From the NCBI GenBank assembly GCA_964597315.1, contig CAZQXD010000015.1, forward strand, positions 8,961-72,960: a stretch of DNA of 64,000 bases. The letters are read 5' to 3'. Under the pieces are notes generated by a model. That model worked only from the letters and a program-made list of their open reading frames with translations, searched no databases and was not told the origin of the DNA. This DNA comes from CAZQXD01 sp964597315. GTDB taxonomy: Bacteria > Pseudomonadota > Gammaproteobacteria > Competibacterales > Competibacteraceae. The position numbers were made by a program, and so were the translations under genes. Below, piece after piece: positions 17,079 to 26,002 of this stretch (position 1 is its first letter; each line of letters begins with the position of its first letter).

Positions 17079-18317
17079 TCAGGTATTGGCGGCTGTTGGC
17101 GGGGAGTGGGGCGAGTTCGAGGGCAAGGGCAGGCAAACGGTGAAGGCGGCGCCTTTCCCAGCCGTGCTATCCACTTGGATATGGCCGCCGTGCCGCTCGA
17201 TGATTTTCTTGGCGATGACCAAGCCTAGGCCAGTGCCCTGTCGGCGTTGTCCGTTGCGGACACTATGAAACGGTTGGAACAGGGTTTTCAGCTGATCCTG
17301 GGGAATACCGGGACCCCGATCGCGCACCCGCACCACCAGCCAGTCCTGGCGGCGGCCCACCGCTACGGTCACCAGGCCCCCAGGGGGTGAAAAGTCGATG
17401 GCGTTGGTGACGAGATTGTCCAACACTTGCCTGAATTTGCTCGGGTCCACCGCCACCGGTGGGTTAGGGGCGCGGCAGCGAAAACGCAGCCGTACCTCCC
17501 GCTGCTCGGCCAGATAGTGGAGCAGGTCCACGTTGCGATACACCAGTTCCGCCAGGTCTAGGGGTTGACGCCGCAACACCAGGCTGCCCGCCTCGATGCG
17601 GCTGATATCCAAAAAATCATTGATCAGATCGCTCATGAACCGGCTAGAGCGTTCAATCTCATCGGCTAGCTTCAGGTCCGGGTCCGGCACCCGGCCACTG
17701 AGACGTTGGATCAACAACTGGCTGTACAGATGAATGACATTCAGAGGATTGCGCAGATCATGGGCGGCCATGCCCAGGAACTGGTTTTTTAGTTCGTTAA
17801 GCCGGGCCAGTTCGGCGTTCTGTTTGACCAATTGCCGCTGAGTGGTGGCTAGTTCGTTGTTGAGCTGGGACAGTTCCTCGTAGAGGCCGATGAGTTGACT
17901 ATCGTGGCGGATGTGGCTGCTCAGGCTCTGTTGGGTGAGGCGTAGGGTGTTGGCCTGCTCGTGGTTGATGCGCACCTGTTCCTGATAGAGGCGCGGCAGG
18001 ACCGAATCGGGCTGTTCCCCTATCACCAGCAGCCTGTCCCCAACCCGTCCCCCGGCGCAGCGCAAGGTAATGACGCCCTCCTGACCCAGGCTCAGGTCCA
18101 ACTCCCAGGCCAGGGCCGCTCCCTGGCGGGCGATGGTGGCCACGAACTCTCGCCCTTTCTCCCGGCTTCCGGGGTCCAGCAAATCGTCGAAGTGCTGCCC
18201 TGGAGTCGCTACCGACGAGAAGAATTCCCGGCTCAGGAAATACAGGATGCGGCCATCGGGGTCGCAGATCAGGGCTATGTTCGGGTTGTACCCGGGCGAA
18301 TGCTCAGCGTGTTGCAT
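17079..18317 (-). CDS. Sensor histidine kinase with N-terminal PAS-like domain
   Basis: 412 residues if started at the ATG at 18317, which overlaps the end of the B12-protein gene by 14 bp; a longer frame to 18368 exists. A PAS-like domain (about 10-110) is followed by a coiled coil (about 115-180), a HisKA domain with phosphoacceptor His186 (AAHDLRNPLN) and an HATPase domain with N box (DNLVTNAIDFSP), G1 (RDRGPGIP) and G2 (GTGLGLVIAKK). No membrane segment is present, so it is cytosolic. The overlap implies co-translation with the B12-binding protein, the obvious candidate sensor partner. No response regulator is adjacent. Confidence 0.9.
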   Translation of the reverse strand: MQHAEHSPGYNPNIALICDPDGRILYFLSREFFSSVATPGQHFDDLLDPGSREKGREFVATIARQGAALAWELDLSLGQEGVITLRCAGGRVGDRLLVIGEQPDSVLPRLYQEQVRINHEQANTLRLTQQSLSSHIRHDSQLIGLYEELSQLNNELATTQRQLVKQNAELARLNELKNQFLGMAAHDLRNPLNVIHLYSQLLIQRLSGRVPDPDLKLADEIERSSRFMSDLINDFLDISRIEAGSLVLRRQPLDLAELVYRNVDLLHYLAEQREVRLRFRCRAPNPPVAVDPSKFRQVLDNLVTNAIDFSPPGGLVTVAVGRRQDWLVVRVRDRGPGIPQDQLKTLFQPFHSVRNGQRRQGTGLGLVIAKKIIERHGGHIQVDSTAGKGAAFTVCLPLPSNSPHSPPTAANT

Positions 18318-19380
18318 CGGTGGTATCAGGGAACAGGCTAGTGACCACCGCCACCGCCTCGGTGGCATTGGTGGCGTAGCCGTCGGCCCCCAGTTGTCGC
18401 CACAAACTGGGCGCCAGATTGAAGGGCTGGCCGCCCACGAGGATTTTCACTCCCGCGCAGCCTGGTTCCTGGCGCACCTGTTGGATCTGTTCCCGAAGCA
18501 TTCCCAGGTGTTCCCCCAGGGTCACCGACAGACACAGCAGATCCGGCGATTCACGGGACAGCAACGCCGCCAGGTCGGTGGCCTCCACATTGGCGCCCAG
18601 ATAGAGGGTGTCCCAGCCGGCAAGCTCGAAAAGATCGGCGACCATGCGGGCGCCGATCTCATGCAGTTCGTCCCCCACACAAGCCATGACCAGCCGCCGA
18701 TCCACACGCTGGCTGCCGAAAATACGCGGGTACAGACGAGACATGATGGTTTGGGTGGCGGCGCTGATAAAGTGTTCGTGGGCCACACCCAGGTGGTTGA
18801 GCTGCCAAAGCCGTCCCACCTCTCGCAACACCGGCTGAAACACGCCCAGATAGATATCGGCAATGGTCGCGCCCTGCTCCAAGGCGGTTTCGATCAAGGC
18901 GTAGGCCCGGTGGCGGTTCAGGCCCAGCAGGGCGTCAAGATACTCCTGGGCTAGCTCCGCCAGTGGGGCGTCTTCCAGCAGATAAGAAACCGAAGGCGGC
19001 GAGGCGTCCATGCCGGACCGGGCGGCGGCGATGGCGTTCAGGATCCGGTCCACTTCATGGGGGGGGAAGTCTTCCCGCACCACCTGCTCCAGGCTGGCCA
19101 GCAAGTCCAGCAATTTTCGCTCCGGCATGCCCCGGGCGTTTCCGGTGGCTCGGGTCCAGGCGATCTGGTCGACAAACAATTCATTGCGATTGGTCGCCAG
19201 GGCTTCGCGCAGATATCGAAGTTGGCTGTCAGCCATATCCAGCACTCGTGCCCGCTCCTCCGCATCCTGGCGGGATAGCTCAGGATGCAAGTAGAAATGG
19301 CGCTCGACGATGCGGCGGGCCAGCAGCGGGCGTTGGTCAGCGGACAGTTCAATTGGCGTGGCGATCTCCACAATATCCAT
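18304..19380 (-). CDS. B12-binding protein with CarH-type light-sensor signature
   Basis: 358 residues. Residues about 130-225 form the helical B12-binding cap and 226-350 the Rossmann-type cobalamin-binding domain, with His240 in DELHEIG as the expected lower cobalt ligand. The cap carries Trp192, nine residues, then Glu202-His203, the W-x9-EH pattern of adenosylcobalamin-based photoreceptors such as CarH. Unlike CarH there is no MerR DNA-binding domain; residues 1-125 are an unrecognised helical region. Its 3' end overlaps the histidine kinase start, so output through the kinase is the natural inference. Light sensing is not proven by sequence. Confidence 0.8.
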   Translation of the reverse strand: MDIVEIATPIELSADQRPLLARRIVERHFYLHPELSRQDAEERARVLDMADSQLRYLREALATNRNELFVDQIAWTRATGNARGMPERKLLDLLASLEQVVREDFPPHEVDRILNAIAAARSGMDASPPSVSYLLEDAPLAELAQEYLDALLGLNRHRAYALIETALEQGATIADIYLGVFQPVLREVGRLWQLNHLGVAHEHFISAATQTIMSRLYPRIFGSQRVDRRLVMACVGDELHEIGARMVADLFELAGWDTLYLGANVEATDLAALLSRESPDLLCLSVTLGEHLGMLREQIQQVRQEPGCAGVKILVGGQPFNLAPSLWRQLGADGYATNATEAVAVVTSLFPDTTDATR

Positions 19381-19522
19381 CAGCGAGGCCCTATTCGACA
19401 GGGTGGCAGGCGTCTAGGCTGAATGACTCTAACCGATTCGTGGCCCGTAAAGAAGGTCGGCTGACCAGGCAACACCCGCTCTGGGTTAATCCGGCTCAAA
19501 TATTAAACGCAGTGTATCGGCC

Positions 19523-20107
19523 TCAGATCGGGTCCGCCATAACCAGGGTCCAGTACACGGGGAAGTCAGCCGCTTCCGACGCCTCCACCTGGGCGGCGCC
19601 GATCTGGGTGAATAGCGGACTCATCAGGTTGACACAGTGGCCGGGGCTGTCCAGCCACAGCGTCAGGGTAGCATCGATGGTGATGGTGCCGGCGGCAATA
19701 TTCTCGCCCAGCCGCGACCAAGAATAGCCCTGGAGGCTGACCCGGTGGGCCACCGAAAGCCCGTCGGAGCCGGTATGGCTGAAGAAATTATGGGTAGCCA
19801 TGTCAGTGGAATGACGTTCGGCCGCCAGGGCCAGGCGATCATCCCAACTCACCGGCAGGGTGGCAGCGAGGGTTTGGTTCCCACAAGTCCGGGCCTGGGC
19901 GCGAAGTTCATTGATGGCTTCCGTCAGTTGTCCCGGGAAGCCCAACACGGGGTCGGGGTCGGGTTCCGGGGTGACGGGATTTTCGTCGACGACGGGATTT
20001 TCGTCGATGACGGGATTTTCGTCGACGACGGATGGCTCGGAGGCGTCATCCCTGCCAGTGCATCCCCATAACAACAGCAGACAGAGCAGACCGGTGACTT
20101 TGAGCAT
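19523..20107 (-). CDS. CAP/SCP-domain lipoprotein
   Basis: 194 residues. A lipoprotein signal ends in LLLWGC at Cys16. An acidic Asp-Glu-Asn-Pro repeat tether (about 25-55) leads to a CAP (SCP/PR1) domain with the expected His and Glu residues: AAERHSTDMA, NFFSHTGSDG, RLGENIAAG and SPGHCVNLM. Bacterial CAP proteins of this type sit in the envelope; biochemical roles vary and are mostly unknown. It follows mshP on the same strand after about 125 bp but its own promoter is possible. Confidence 0.85.
   Translation of the reverse strand: MLKVTGLLCLLLLWGCTGRDDASEPSVVDENPVIDENPVVDENPVTPEPDPDPVLGFPGQLTEAINELRAQARTCGNQTLAATLPVSWDDRLALAAERHSTDMATHNFFSHTGSDGLSVAHRVSLQGYSWSRLGENIAAGTITIDATLTLWLDSPGHCVNLMSPLFTQIGAAQVEASEAADFPVYWTLVMADPI
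19973..20026 (-). repeat. 18-bp tandem repeat in CAP lipoprotein tether
   Basis: Three copies of an 18-bp unit (GACGGGATTTTCGTCGAC on the plus strand, the middle copy ending in T) lie end to end. On the coding strand they give Val/Ile-Asp-Glu-Asn-Pro-Val repeats. Copy-number change would alter the length of the acidic spacer between lipid anchor and CAP domain without a frameshift. Confidence 0.85.
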
Positions 20108-20233
20108 GGCGGCTTTTTTTTGGTGAATTTTTTTAAACTATAGGTCAGCTTCAGGCCTCCAGCCAAAGCGTTAAAGCGCGCCTTTGGCATCCCCGGCCCC
20201 ACCGCCAGCGCCAGGGATGGTCCTGAATAGGGG

Positions 20234-20656
20234 TCAAGGCCCGGTGTTGGCTACCGTCACTTGTAAGCGACGGGACACGTAGTCTGGCGTACCGTAGACG
20301 CCAAATTCCCCAAGGGCATTGATGGTGAACAGGACTAAAGTCTGGGTGTTCTCTTGATGCTCTGAGCATTGGAATGACACACTTACCCGAAACCCCGCCA
20401 GACCCAAGGCGGTGAAAGGGATGTTGGTATCCGCCAGGGCCGGGCTTGGGCAGGTGTTCAGATTCCTGGTCAGGGCCAGCCCCCATTCCAGTCCGGCTCC
20501 GGCCGCCTGCAAAGCCCGGGAGGATTGCAGGGCGGTGGTCGGCCCGCTGGCCTGGATGGCGCCAACCCGCACGATATAGGCGCTCATGGCCGCCAGCACC
20601 ACTAGCAGGAACACCGCCGCCACCAGGGTAAAGCCCTGTTGCCGCCGTGGGTTCAA
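20234..20656 (-). CDS. mshP: MSHA pilus minor pseudopilin MshP-like
   Basis: 140 residues. A short basic leader ends in QQG before FTLVAAVFLLVVLAAMSAYIV, a type IV pilin-like N-terminal helix. The body is small and contains two or three cysteines, as in MshP. Its ATG overlaps the stop of mshO by four bases, so the two are translationally coupled. MshP is a minor component incorporated at low copy or at the pilus tip. It is the last gene of the locus on this strand. Note that the Glu5 of classical pilins is replaced (AAV), as is common for MshP. Confidence 0.8.
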   Translation of the reverse strand: MNPRRQQGFTLVAAVFLLVVLAAMSAYIVRVGAIQASGPTTALQSSRALQAAGAGLEWGLALTRNLNTCPSPALADTNIPFTALGLAGFRVSVSFQCSEHQENTQTLVLFTINALGEFGVYGTPDYVSRRLQVTVANTGP

Positions 20657-21483
20657 GGCAGGTTCTCCACCCGCACCTGATGCAACAGGCGGATACGTTC
20701 GCCGCCGTCCTCCAGCACCAGGATCAGGGTCATTACCCCAGTGGGCGTGTCCATATAGAAGTCACAGTCCTCCACATGACGGGCCAGCAGGGCGCCGGTG
20801 TTGGGGGGGGAGTCGGGCAAGGCGGCGCTGGAACTATAGCTGGCGTGGCGGGTCAAGGTGCGAGCGTTTAGGTCGCAGTGGTACAAGACCGGGCCGGAAA
20901 TCACGTACAGGCGCTGTTGTGGCGACGGGCCGGCGAACTGGAAACCGGAAGATAGGGTGATCCGGGCCTCGTCGTCGGGTTGGGTGACGGTGAAGGAGAG
21001 GGAGGTGGGGGTGATGATTCCGGGCTGGACGCCGGTGGCGGCATTCTGGAACAGGGTAGTGGTGGCGGCGCCAGCCGGGACGATGGCCAGCCGCGTCCCC
21101 CCGGCGGGGTCGAATACCCCCAGGATATTGAACCGGTCATCGGCGAGGCTGAAGTCCAGCCAGGTCTCGGCTCCAGTGTGTTCCGTGGCGCCAGATTCGG
21201 CTCGGTAGCGCCCCCCAGCCGTGACCGCCAGCACTTCCAAAGAGCGATTGCCGTTGCCCGTGCGTACGCCGCCGGGTAGGGCGGCGGCCACCTCCCGGGC
21301 GATACGGCGCAGGGCCAGATCGGACTCGTCCACCAGCCCGGCTCGGCGGTTCACGTCCAGATAGCCCTGTAGAGGACGGGCGATAAAGGCCGTGGAGAGA
21401 ATGGCGATGATCCCGGTGATGACAATCACCATCACTAATTCGATCAGGGTGAAGCCGCGCGGCGGACAGCGGGGGTGGGGCAT
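20653..21483 (-). CDS. mshO: MSHA pilus minor pseudopilin MshO
   Basis: 276 residues, right for MshO. The leader CPPRG is followed by FTLIELVMVIVITGIIAILS, with Glu5 present, a substrate for prepilin peptidase. The globular region contains a QQRLYVISGPVLYHC-type segment typical of this family. The ATG overlaps the mshD stop by one base (TGATG). It is an inner-membrane-anchored minor pilin that helps prime pilus assembly. Confidence 0.87.
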   Translation of the reverse strand: MPHPRCPPRGFTLIELVMVIVITGIIAILSTAFIARPLQGYLDVNRRAGLVDESDLALRRIAREVAAALPGGVRTGNGNRSLEVLAVTAGGRYRAESGATEHTGAETWLDFSLADDRFNILGVFDPAGGTRLAIVPAGAATTTLFQNAATGVQPGIITPTSLSFTVTQPDDEARITLSSGFQFAGPSPQQRLYVISGPVLYHCDLNARTLTRHASYSSSAALPDSPPNTGALLARHVEDCDFYMDTPTGVMTLILVLEDGGERIRLLHQVRVENLP

Positions 21484-21947
21484 CAGTAATCGCTGCGAAA
21501 ACCGGCCAGGGTTATCGGAACGTCCATATCCCCATGGCTGACGGTGACGGTGACCCGTTTGGCGGGGAGCGCGGCCAGCGTGTCCGTCTCCACGCTCACC
21601 TGTACCCGATACCCCTCCAGACCGGCGATGGCCTGACCGCGCTGATCCCGGGCGCCGACATCGTCCAGGCCGTGGTAATCGGACAGGTCGTCGTATCCGC
21701 TGCGGCTCTCGCCGGGTTCCGGGCCACTGTCTAGGAGGGCGCCGAATGGCCGCTGTAGGATTTCCGCCAGATAGGCTTCGGCGATGGTCACGGCCTGTAG
21801 ACGGAGTAGCGGATCGGCGCTACGGCCGATGACATGGAGGGTAGCCGTCAGCACCCCCGCCATGGCCACGCCAATGATGACGATGGACAGCACCAGTTCC
21901 ACCAAGGTGGCGCCCCGTTGGCGGGAGGGCTCAAGGGCTATACACAT
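21483..21947 (-). CDS. mshD: MSHA pilus minor pseudopilin MshD
   Basis: 154 residues from the ATG at 21947; a TTG at 21965 in frame is less likely. The leader SRQRG precedes ATLVELVLSIVIIGVAMAG, a prepilin-type helix with Ala instead of Phe at position +1, which peptidases accept. The rest fits the MshD/PilV-like fold. The start lies inside the end of mshC (17-bp overlap), indicating coupled translation. Confidence 0.85.
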   Translation of the reverse strand: MCIALEPSRQRGATLVELVLSIVIIGVAMAGVLTATLHVIGRSADPLLRLQAVTIAEAYLAEILQRPFGALLDSGPEPGESRSGYDDLSDYHGLDDVGARDQRGQAIAGLEGYRVQVSVETDTLAALPAKRVTVTVSHGDMDVPITLAGFRSDY

Positions 21948-22395
21948 AACCGGTCTCGCCGACAATTTGAATGGCCAGCACGCCGTCGACCGTTATCTGG
22001 GCGTCGGCCACCACGCCAGCAGCGGTCATGGCCTGGCCCAGGGGGTTGAATATCACCGTGGTCGCGCCTCCATACAAACCACTGGGCCACTGGAGCGGCT
22101 CCATCTCCGCCGGTAGGGTCACCACTCGGTTGAAATCACCGCTGTCACAGTTTTGACGCTGGCGCATTTGATAGCGGTCGCCGTTGATTTGAAACCGCGC
22201 CGGGCAGCCCGAGGCCACCGCACGCCCACGCGTGTAGCGTAAGGCCGCCACCGTGTCGTTCAGGGTCAGCCGGACCTGAAACCCCCGGTTGTCGAAAAAC
22301 CGGGGCGTCGCCAGGGCCGCCAGTACCCCGACGATGACCAATACTAGAGCCAGTTCCACCAGGGTGAAGCCCGAGGCCGCAGTCGGCCCGTCCAT
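21931..22395 (-). CDS. mshC: MSHA pilus minor pseudopilin MshC
   Basis: 154 residues from the ATG at 22395; the frame stays open to 22620, but that part overlaps the major pilin gene in another frame and is not coding. The N-terminus AASG then FTLVELALVLVIVGVLAALA is a prepilin helix. A GspH/MshC-like globular domain with two cysteines (ASGCPARF, QNCDSGD) follows. It begins 10 bp after the mshA stop. Confidence 0.87.
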   Translation of the reverse strand: MDGPTAASGFTLVELALVLVIVGVLAALATPRFFDNRGFQVRLTLNDTVAALRYTRGRAVASGCPARFQINGDRYQMRQRQNCDSGDFNRVVTLPAEMEPLQWPSGLYGGATTVIFNPLGQAMTAAGVVADAQITVDGVLAIQIVGETGYVYSP

Positions 22396-22405
22396 GGCGG
22401 TGGGA

Positions 22406-22852
22406 TTAGCAGCCGGAATCGGTGACCACGTAGGTGGGCGGCGTGTCCGCCGCATTGGAGGGGCTATAACTGAACTGGCAGTTTTCCTTGAGCTTGAAAA
22501 CCGCCGTGGCCAGCCCATCGGCGGTCGAGGTGGAGAAGGTGAATGTGCTATCCAGTTCCACGGCCTTGTCGATGGTGAAAGCGGTGGGATAACCGTACAG
22601 CACTTTGATAATCTTGCCATCCACGGTGACTTCCTGGGTGGCGGTGCCGTCGGTTTTGTTTTCTATCAGCGCCTTGGCCCGGATCAGGGTGGCTGCCGAC
22701 TTGACCGCCGCCAGGCCGCCGTTGAGGGAGGCTTTGCGGGCGTCGGCGCCCAGGTTGATAAAGCGGGGCAGGGCCGTGGCGGCCAGAATGCCCAACACCA
22801 CGATAACAATGATCAGTTCGATCAGCGTAAAGCCGGATTGCCTGGCGTTCAT
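22406..22852 (-). CDS. mshA: MSHA major pilin (MshA/MshB type)
   Basis: 148 residues from the ATG at 22852 (GGAG six bases upstream); another ATG four codons earlier also has a GGGAG site. After a short leader ending in QSG comes FTLIELIIVIVVLGILAATA, the canonical type IV pilin helix with Glu5. A C-terminal disulfide loop is formed by CQF and the final Cys, as in MshA. Only one such pilin is present, so it is probably the major subunit, but MshB cannot be distinguished by eye. Confidence 0.87.
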   Translation of the reverse strand: MNARQSGFTLIELIIVIVVLGILAATALPRFINLGADARKASLNGGLAAVKSAATLIRAKALIENKTDGTATQEVTVDGKIIKVLYGYPTAFTIDKAVELDSTFTFSTSTADGLATAVFKLKENCQFSYSPSNAADTPPTYVVTDSGC

Positions 22853-22903
22853 ATGAGTCTCCATGATTGTCTCCCTATTATGAATAGCTACTTTATGCAG
22901 GTA

Positions 22904-24127
22904 TTAGCGCAACATGACGCCAGTGAGGTCCCAAACTGGCAAAAACACCCCCAGGGCCAGAATCAGCACCAGTACGCCGATGATGATGATCAAAATGGGT
23001 TCGATGGACGCCGATAGGCGCTTGAGATCGTAGTCCACTTCCCGTTCGTAGTATTCCGCCACCTGTTCCAGCAGTTCTCCCACCGCGCCGGTTTCCTCTC
23101 CCACCGCCAGCATCTGCAACACCAAGGGCGAAAACATGCCGCTAGCAGCGGCGGTGCGGGTCAGGGTCTCGCCCCGCTCGATACCGCCGCGCATATCCAA
23201 CAGCCGGGCGGCCACGAATTGGTTGTCCACCGCCTGGGCCACTACGGTCATGGCCTGGATCAGTGGCACCCCAGCCTTCAAGGCCAGGGAAAAAGATCGG
23301 GCGAAGCGACCCAAGGTGGCCCGCTCGATGATGCCGCCGGTCAGGGGAATGCGTAGCTTGTAGCGATCCCACTGGTAGCGGCCAATGGGCGTGCGGATGG
23401 CATAAAGAAACCCACCCACTGCCGCCGCCAAGCCCGCCAGCAGCAAAGGCCACCAGGCCAGGGTGAAGTCCGATACCCCCACCAGCGCCTTGGTCTGCCA
23501 GGGCAAGTCCGCCCCCAGCCGGGTGAACACGCCGGCGAAGGAGGGCACCACCATGAGGTTGATGACCCCCACGGCCACGGAAATGGCCGCCAGCACCAAC
23601 AGGGGATAGCGCAAAGCGGCTCGAACCCGGTCCCGGGTGTCTTTTTCCAGTTCCAGATAGCGGGCCATTTGCAAAAAGGTGGTATCGAGCTGGCCGGTAT
23701 TCTCCCCCACCTGGATGATGCTCACATAGAGGCTCGAAAACACTTTTGGATGGGCTCCTAGACCCTCGGACAAGGGGCGGCCGTTTTCCAAGTGTTCGGT
23801 CACTTCCCGCAGGGTGCGGGTCAGTAGCATGTTGCGGGTCGTATCCGCCAGGCCCAGGATAGTGCGGATCATGGGTACGCCGGCCCGGAGCAGGGTGTAC
23901 ATCTGGCGGCTGAACATGATCAGATCCATCAGGGGCACCCGGGCTAGACCCAGGCGCAGGCGCAGTTCCTCCAGGGAGTTGGGCCGTTCCTGGACCAGGC
24001 TGATGTCGATGGGGCTAAGTTCGCTGTTGAACAGCAAGTCGGCCACCATGTCGCTGGAACCGGCCTCCATATGGCCTTCCACAGCCTCTCCTCGGGCATT
24101 GCGGGCCTTGTAGCGGTATTGGGGCAT
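22904..24127 (-). CDS. mshG: MSHA inner-membrane platform protein MshG
   Basis: 407 residues, a normal GspF/PilC-type length. Two copies of the T2SF domain (about 70-195 and 275-395) are separated by a membrane helix, with three membrane segments in total including the C-terminal IEPILIIIIGVLVLILALGV. It anchors the assembly ATPase MshE and moves pilins into the growing fibre. It starts nine bases after the mshE stop. Confidence 0.94.
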   Translation of the reverse strand: MPQYRYKARNARGEAVEGHMEAGSSDMVADLLFNSELSPIDISLVQERPNSLEELRLRLGLARVPLMDLIMFSRQMYTLLRAGVPMIRTILGLADTTRNMLLTRTLREVTEHLENGRPLSEGLGAHPKVFSSLYVSIIQVGENTGQLDTTFLQMARYLELEKDTRDRVRAALRYPLLVLAAISVAVGVINLMVVPSFAGVFTRLGADLPWQTKALVGVSDFTLAWWPLLLAGLAAAVGGFLYAIRTPIGRYQWDRYKLRIPLTGGIIERATLGRFARSFSLALKAGVPLIQAMTVVAQAVDNQFVAARLLDMRGGIERGETLTRTAAASGMFSPLVLQMLAVGEETGAVGELLEQVAEYYEREVDYDLKRLSASIEPILIIIIGVLVLILALGVFLPVWDLTGVMLR

Positions 24128-24136
24128 GGAGGCGTC

Positions 24137-25921
24137 TTAGCCCTCCGCCGCCGGGAGGGCGGTCGACGGCTCCAGTTCGGTGTCGTCCAGTTCTTGGACC
24201 GGTACGGGTGACGACGGGGCGTCCGCCACTTCCCCCACCAGATTCAGTACCTCGGCCACGGTGGTCAGACCCTGGACGGCATAATCCAGGGCGGCCTGGG
24301 CCAGGGGTCGGTAGTTGGCGCGGGTGGCGGCGATCCGGGTATAGCGGTTTTGGTCATTGTCCCGCAGGGCTTCGGCCAGTTCCCGGTCCAGTTCCAGCAG
24401 CTCGTAAACCCCGATCCGGCCTCGGTAGCCAATACCGTGGCAGCGGTTGCAGCCCACGCCGTGCTGAAGCCTGAGCGTCGATACGGCGTCTCCCAGCATG
24501 GACCGCAGCCAGACTTGTTCAGGGGCGCTGGGCTGGTAGTCCGTGGCGCAACCTTCGCAGATCCGACGGATCAGCCGCTGCGCCAGCACGGCCCGCAAGG
24601 CGGTGGCCAGCAAATAGCCCTCGGCTTCCATGTCCAGCAGTCGGCTGGCGGCGCCGACGGCGTCATTGGTGTGCAGGGTGGATAGCACAAGATGGCCAGT
24701 GATGGCGGCCCGCAGCCCCAGCTCCACGGTGTCGGCGTCGCGCATCTCCCCCACCATGATGATGTCCGGGTCTTGGCGCAGTGCGGTGCGTAGCACCCGC
24801 CCGAAGCTCAGGTTGATGGCCGGATTGACCTGGACTTGATTGATGCGCGCCAGCCGGTATTCCACCGGGTCTTCCACGGTAATGACTTTCTTGGCCGAAT
24901 CATTGAGTTCGGTGAGCGCCGCGTACAGGGTGGTGGTTTTGCCGCTGCCGGTGGGACCGGTGACCAGAATCATGCCATGGGGTTGTCGCACCAGGCGGCG
25001 GAACCGGACCAGCAGTTCCGAAGGCATGCCCAAGCGGTCCAGTTGCAGGCTCATTCCAGATTGGTCCAACAGGCGCATCACCACCGATTCCCCGTGTTGT
25101 ACCGGCATGGTGGACAAGCGCACGTCGATGGAGCGGCCCCGGACTCGAATCTGGAAGCGGCCGTCCTGGGGCAGGCGTTTTTCGGCGATATTTAGCCCGG
25201 CTATGAGCTTGAGGCGCAGCACCAGAGCCGAGCTGATGCGCTGCTCCTTCATGACTTGTTCCTGGAGCACGCCGTCGATACGTTGGCGAATGCGCAGCAC
25301 TTTTTCGTCAGGCTCAATATGGATATCCGAGGCGCGCATGGACACGGCGTCTTCAAAAACGGTTTGCAACAGTCGCACTACCGGAGCATTGGCGGTGTCC
25401 TCCTCAGCGACCATCTGAGTGAGGTCGATGTCCCGGGAACTTAACTCCTCATTAAGCTCCTCGGCCAGGGTGGTGATCTCCGAGGTGCGCCGATAGACCA
25501 GATCGATGGAGCGCAGCAGGTCCGATTCGCGCACCGCCGCCGGGGTCACCGGGCGCTTGAGCAGCCGGGCCAGTTCGTCGTAGGCGAAGATGTCCGTGGG
25601 ATCGGACATGCCCACCACCATATCCGTGCCCTTGTCCTCCAAGACGATGGCCCGGAAGCGGCGGGCGTGGGTCTCTGGCAGCCGTCGCACCACGTCGGGT
25701 TTGAACTTGAAGTGTTTGAGGTCCACCAGCCTGATACGCAACTGCCGGGACAAAAACTCCAGCAGGGAGTCCTCGTCGATAAACCCCAGTTCAATCAGCG
25801 TGCGTCCCAGTTTGCGCCCGGAGCGGCGCTGCTCGTTCAGGGCGGCCAGTAACTGGGCCTCGGAGATGATCCCGTTCTGTACCAGCATATCCCCCAGGCG
25901 CAGCTTTTTGGAGAGATTCAT
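24137..25921 (-). CDS. mshE: MSHA pilus assembly ATPase MshE, c-di-GMP-binding N-domain
   Basis: 594 residues from the ATG at 25921; an ATG six codons upstream is an alternative. The N-terminus has the MshEN tandem c-di-GMP motif: RLGDMLVQNGIISEAQLL...LNEQ followed by KLGRTLIELGFIDEDSLL...LSRQ. The GspE ATPase core has Walker A GPTGSGKTTT, an Asp box and Walker B with IIMVGEMRD. A four-Cys zinc site follows (CEGC and CNRC). The enzyme drives pilus extension, and the N-domain suggests direct control by cyclic di-GMP. Confidence 0.95.
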   Translation of the reverse strand: MNLSKKLRLGDMLVQNGIISEAQLLAALNEQRRSGRKLGRTLIELGFIDEDSLLEFLSRQLRIRLVDLKHFKFKPDVVRRLPETHARRFRAIVLEDKGTDMVVGMSDPTDIFAYDELARLLKRPVTPAAVRESDLLRSIDLVYRRTSEITTLAEELNEELSSRDIDLTQMVAEEDTANAPVVRLLQTVFEDAVSMRASDIHIEPDEKVLRIRQRIDGVLQEQVMKEQRISSALVLRLKLIAGLNIAEKRLPQDGRFQIRVRGRSIDVRLSTMPVQHGESVVMRLLDQSGMSLQLDRLGMPSELLVRFRRLVRQPHGMILVTGPTGSGKTTTLYAALTELNDSAKKVITVEDPVEYRLARINQVQVNPAINLSFGRVLRTALRQDPDIIMVGEMRDADTVELGLRAAITGHLVLSTLHTNDAVGAASRLLDMEAEGYLLATALRAVLAQRLIRRICEGCATDYQPSAPEQVWLRSMLGDAVSTLRLQHGVGCNRCHGIGYRGRIGVYELLELDRELAEALRDNDQNRYTRIAATRANYRPLAQAALDYAVQGLTTVAEVLNLVGEVADAPSSPVPVQELDDTELEPSTALPAAEG

Positions 25922-26002
25922 GGGGCTGTCGAAATGCATAGGGCCGGCGTCGTATCGGGAGAAGGGGGAATACCTCTCCTATCGACGGCGCAGGCGTGAA
26001 CT

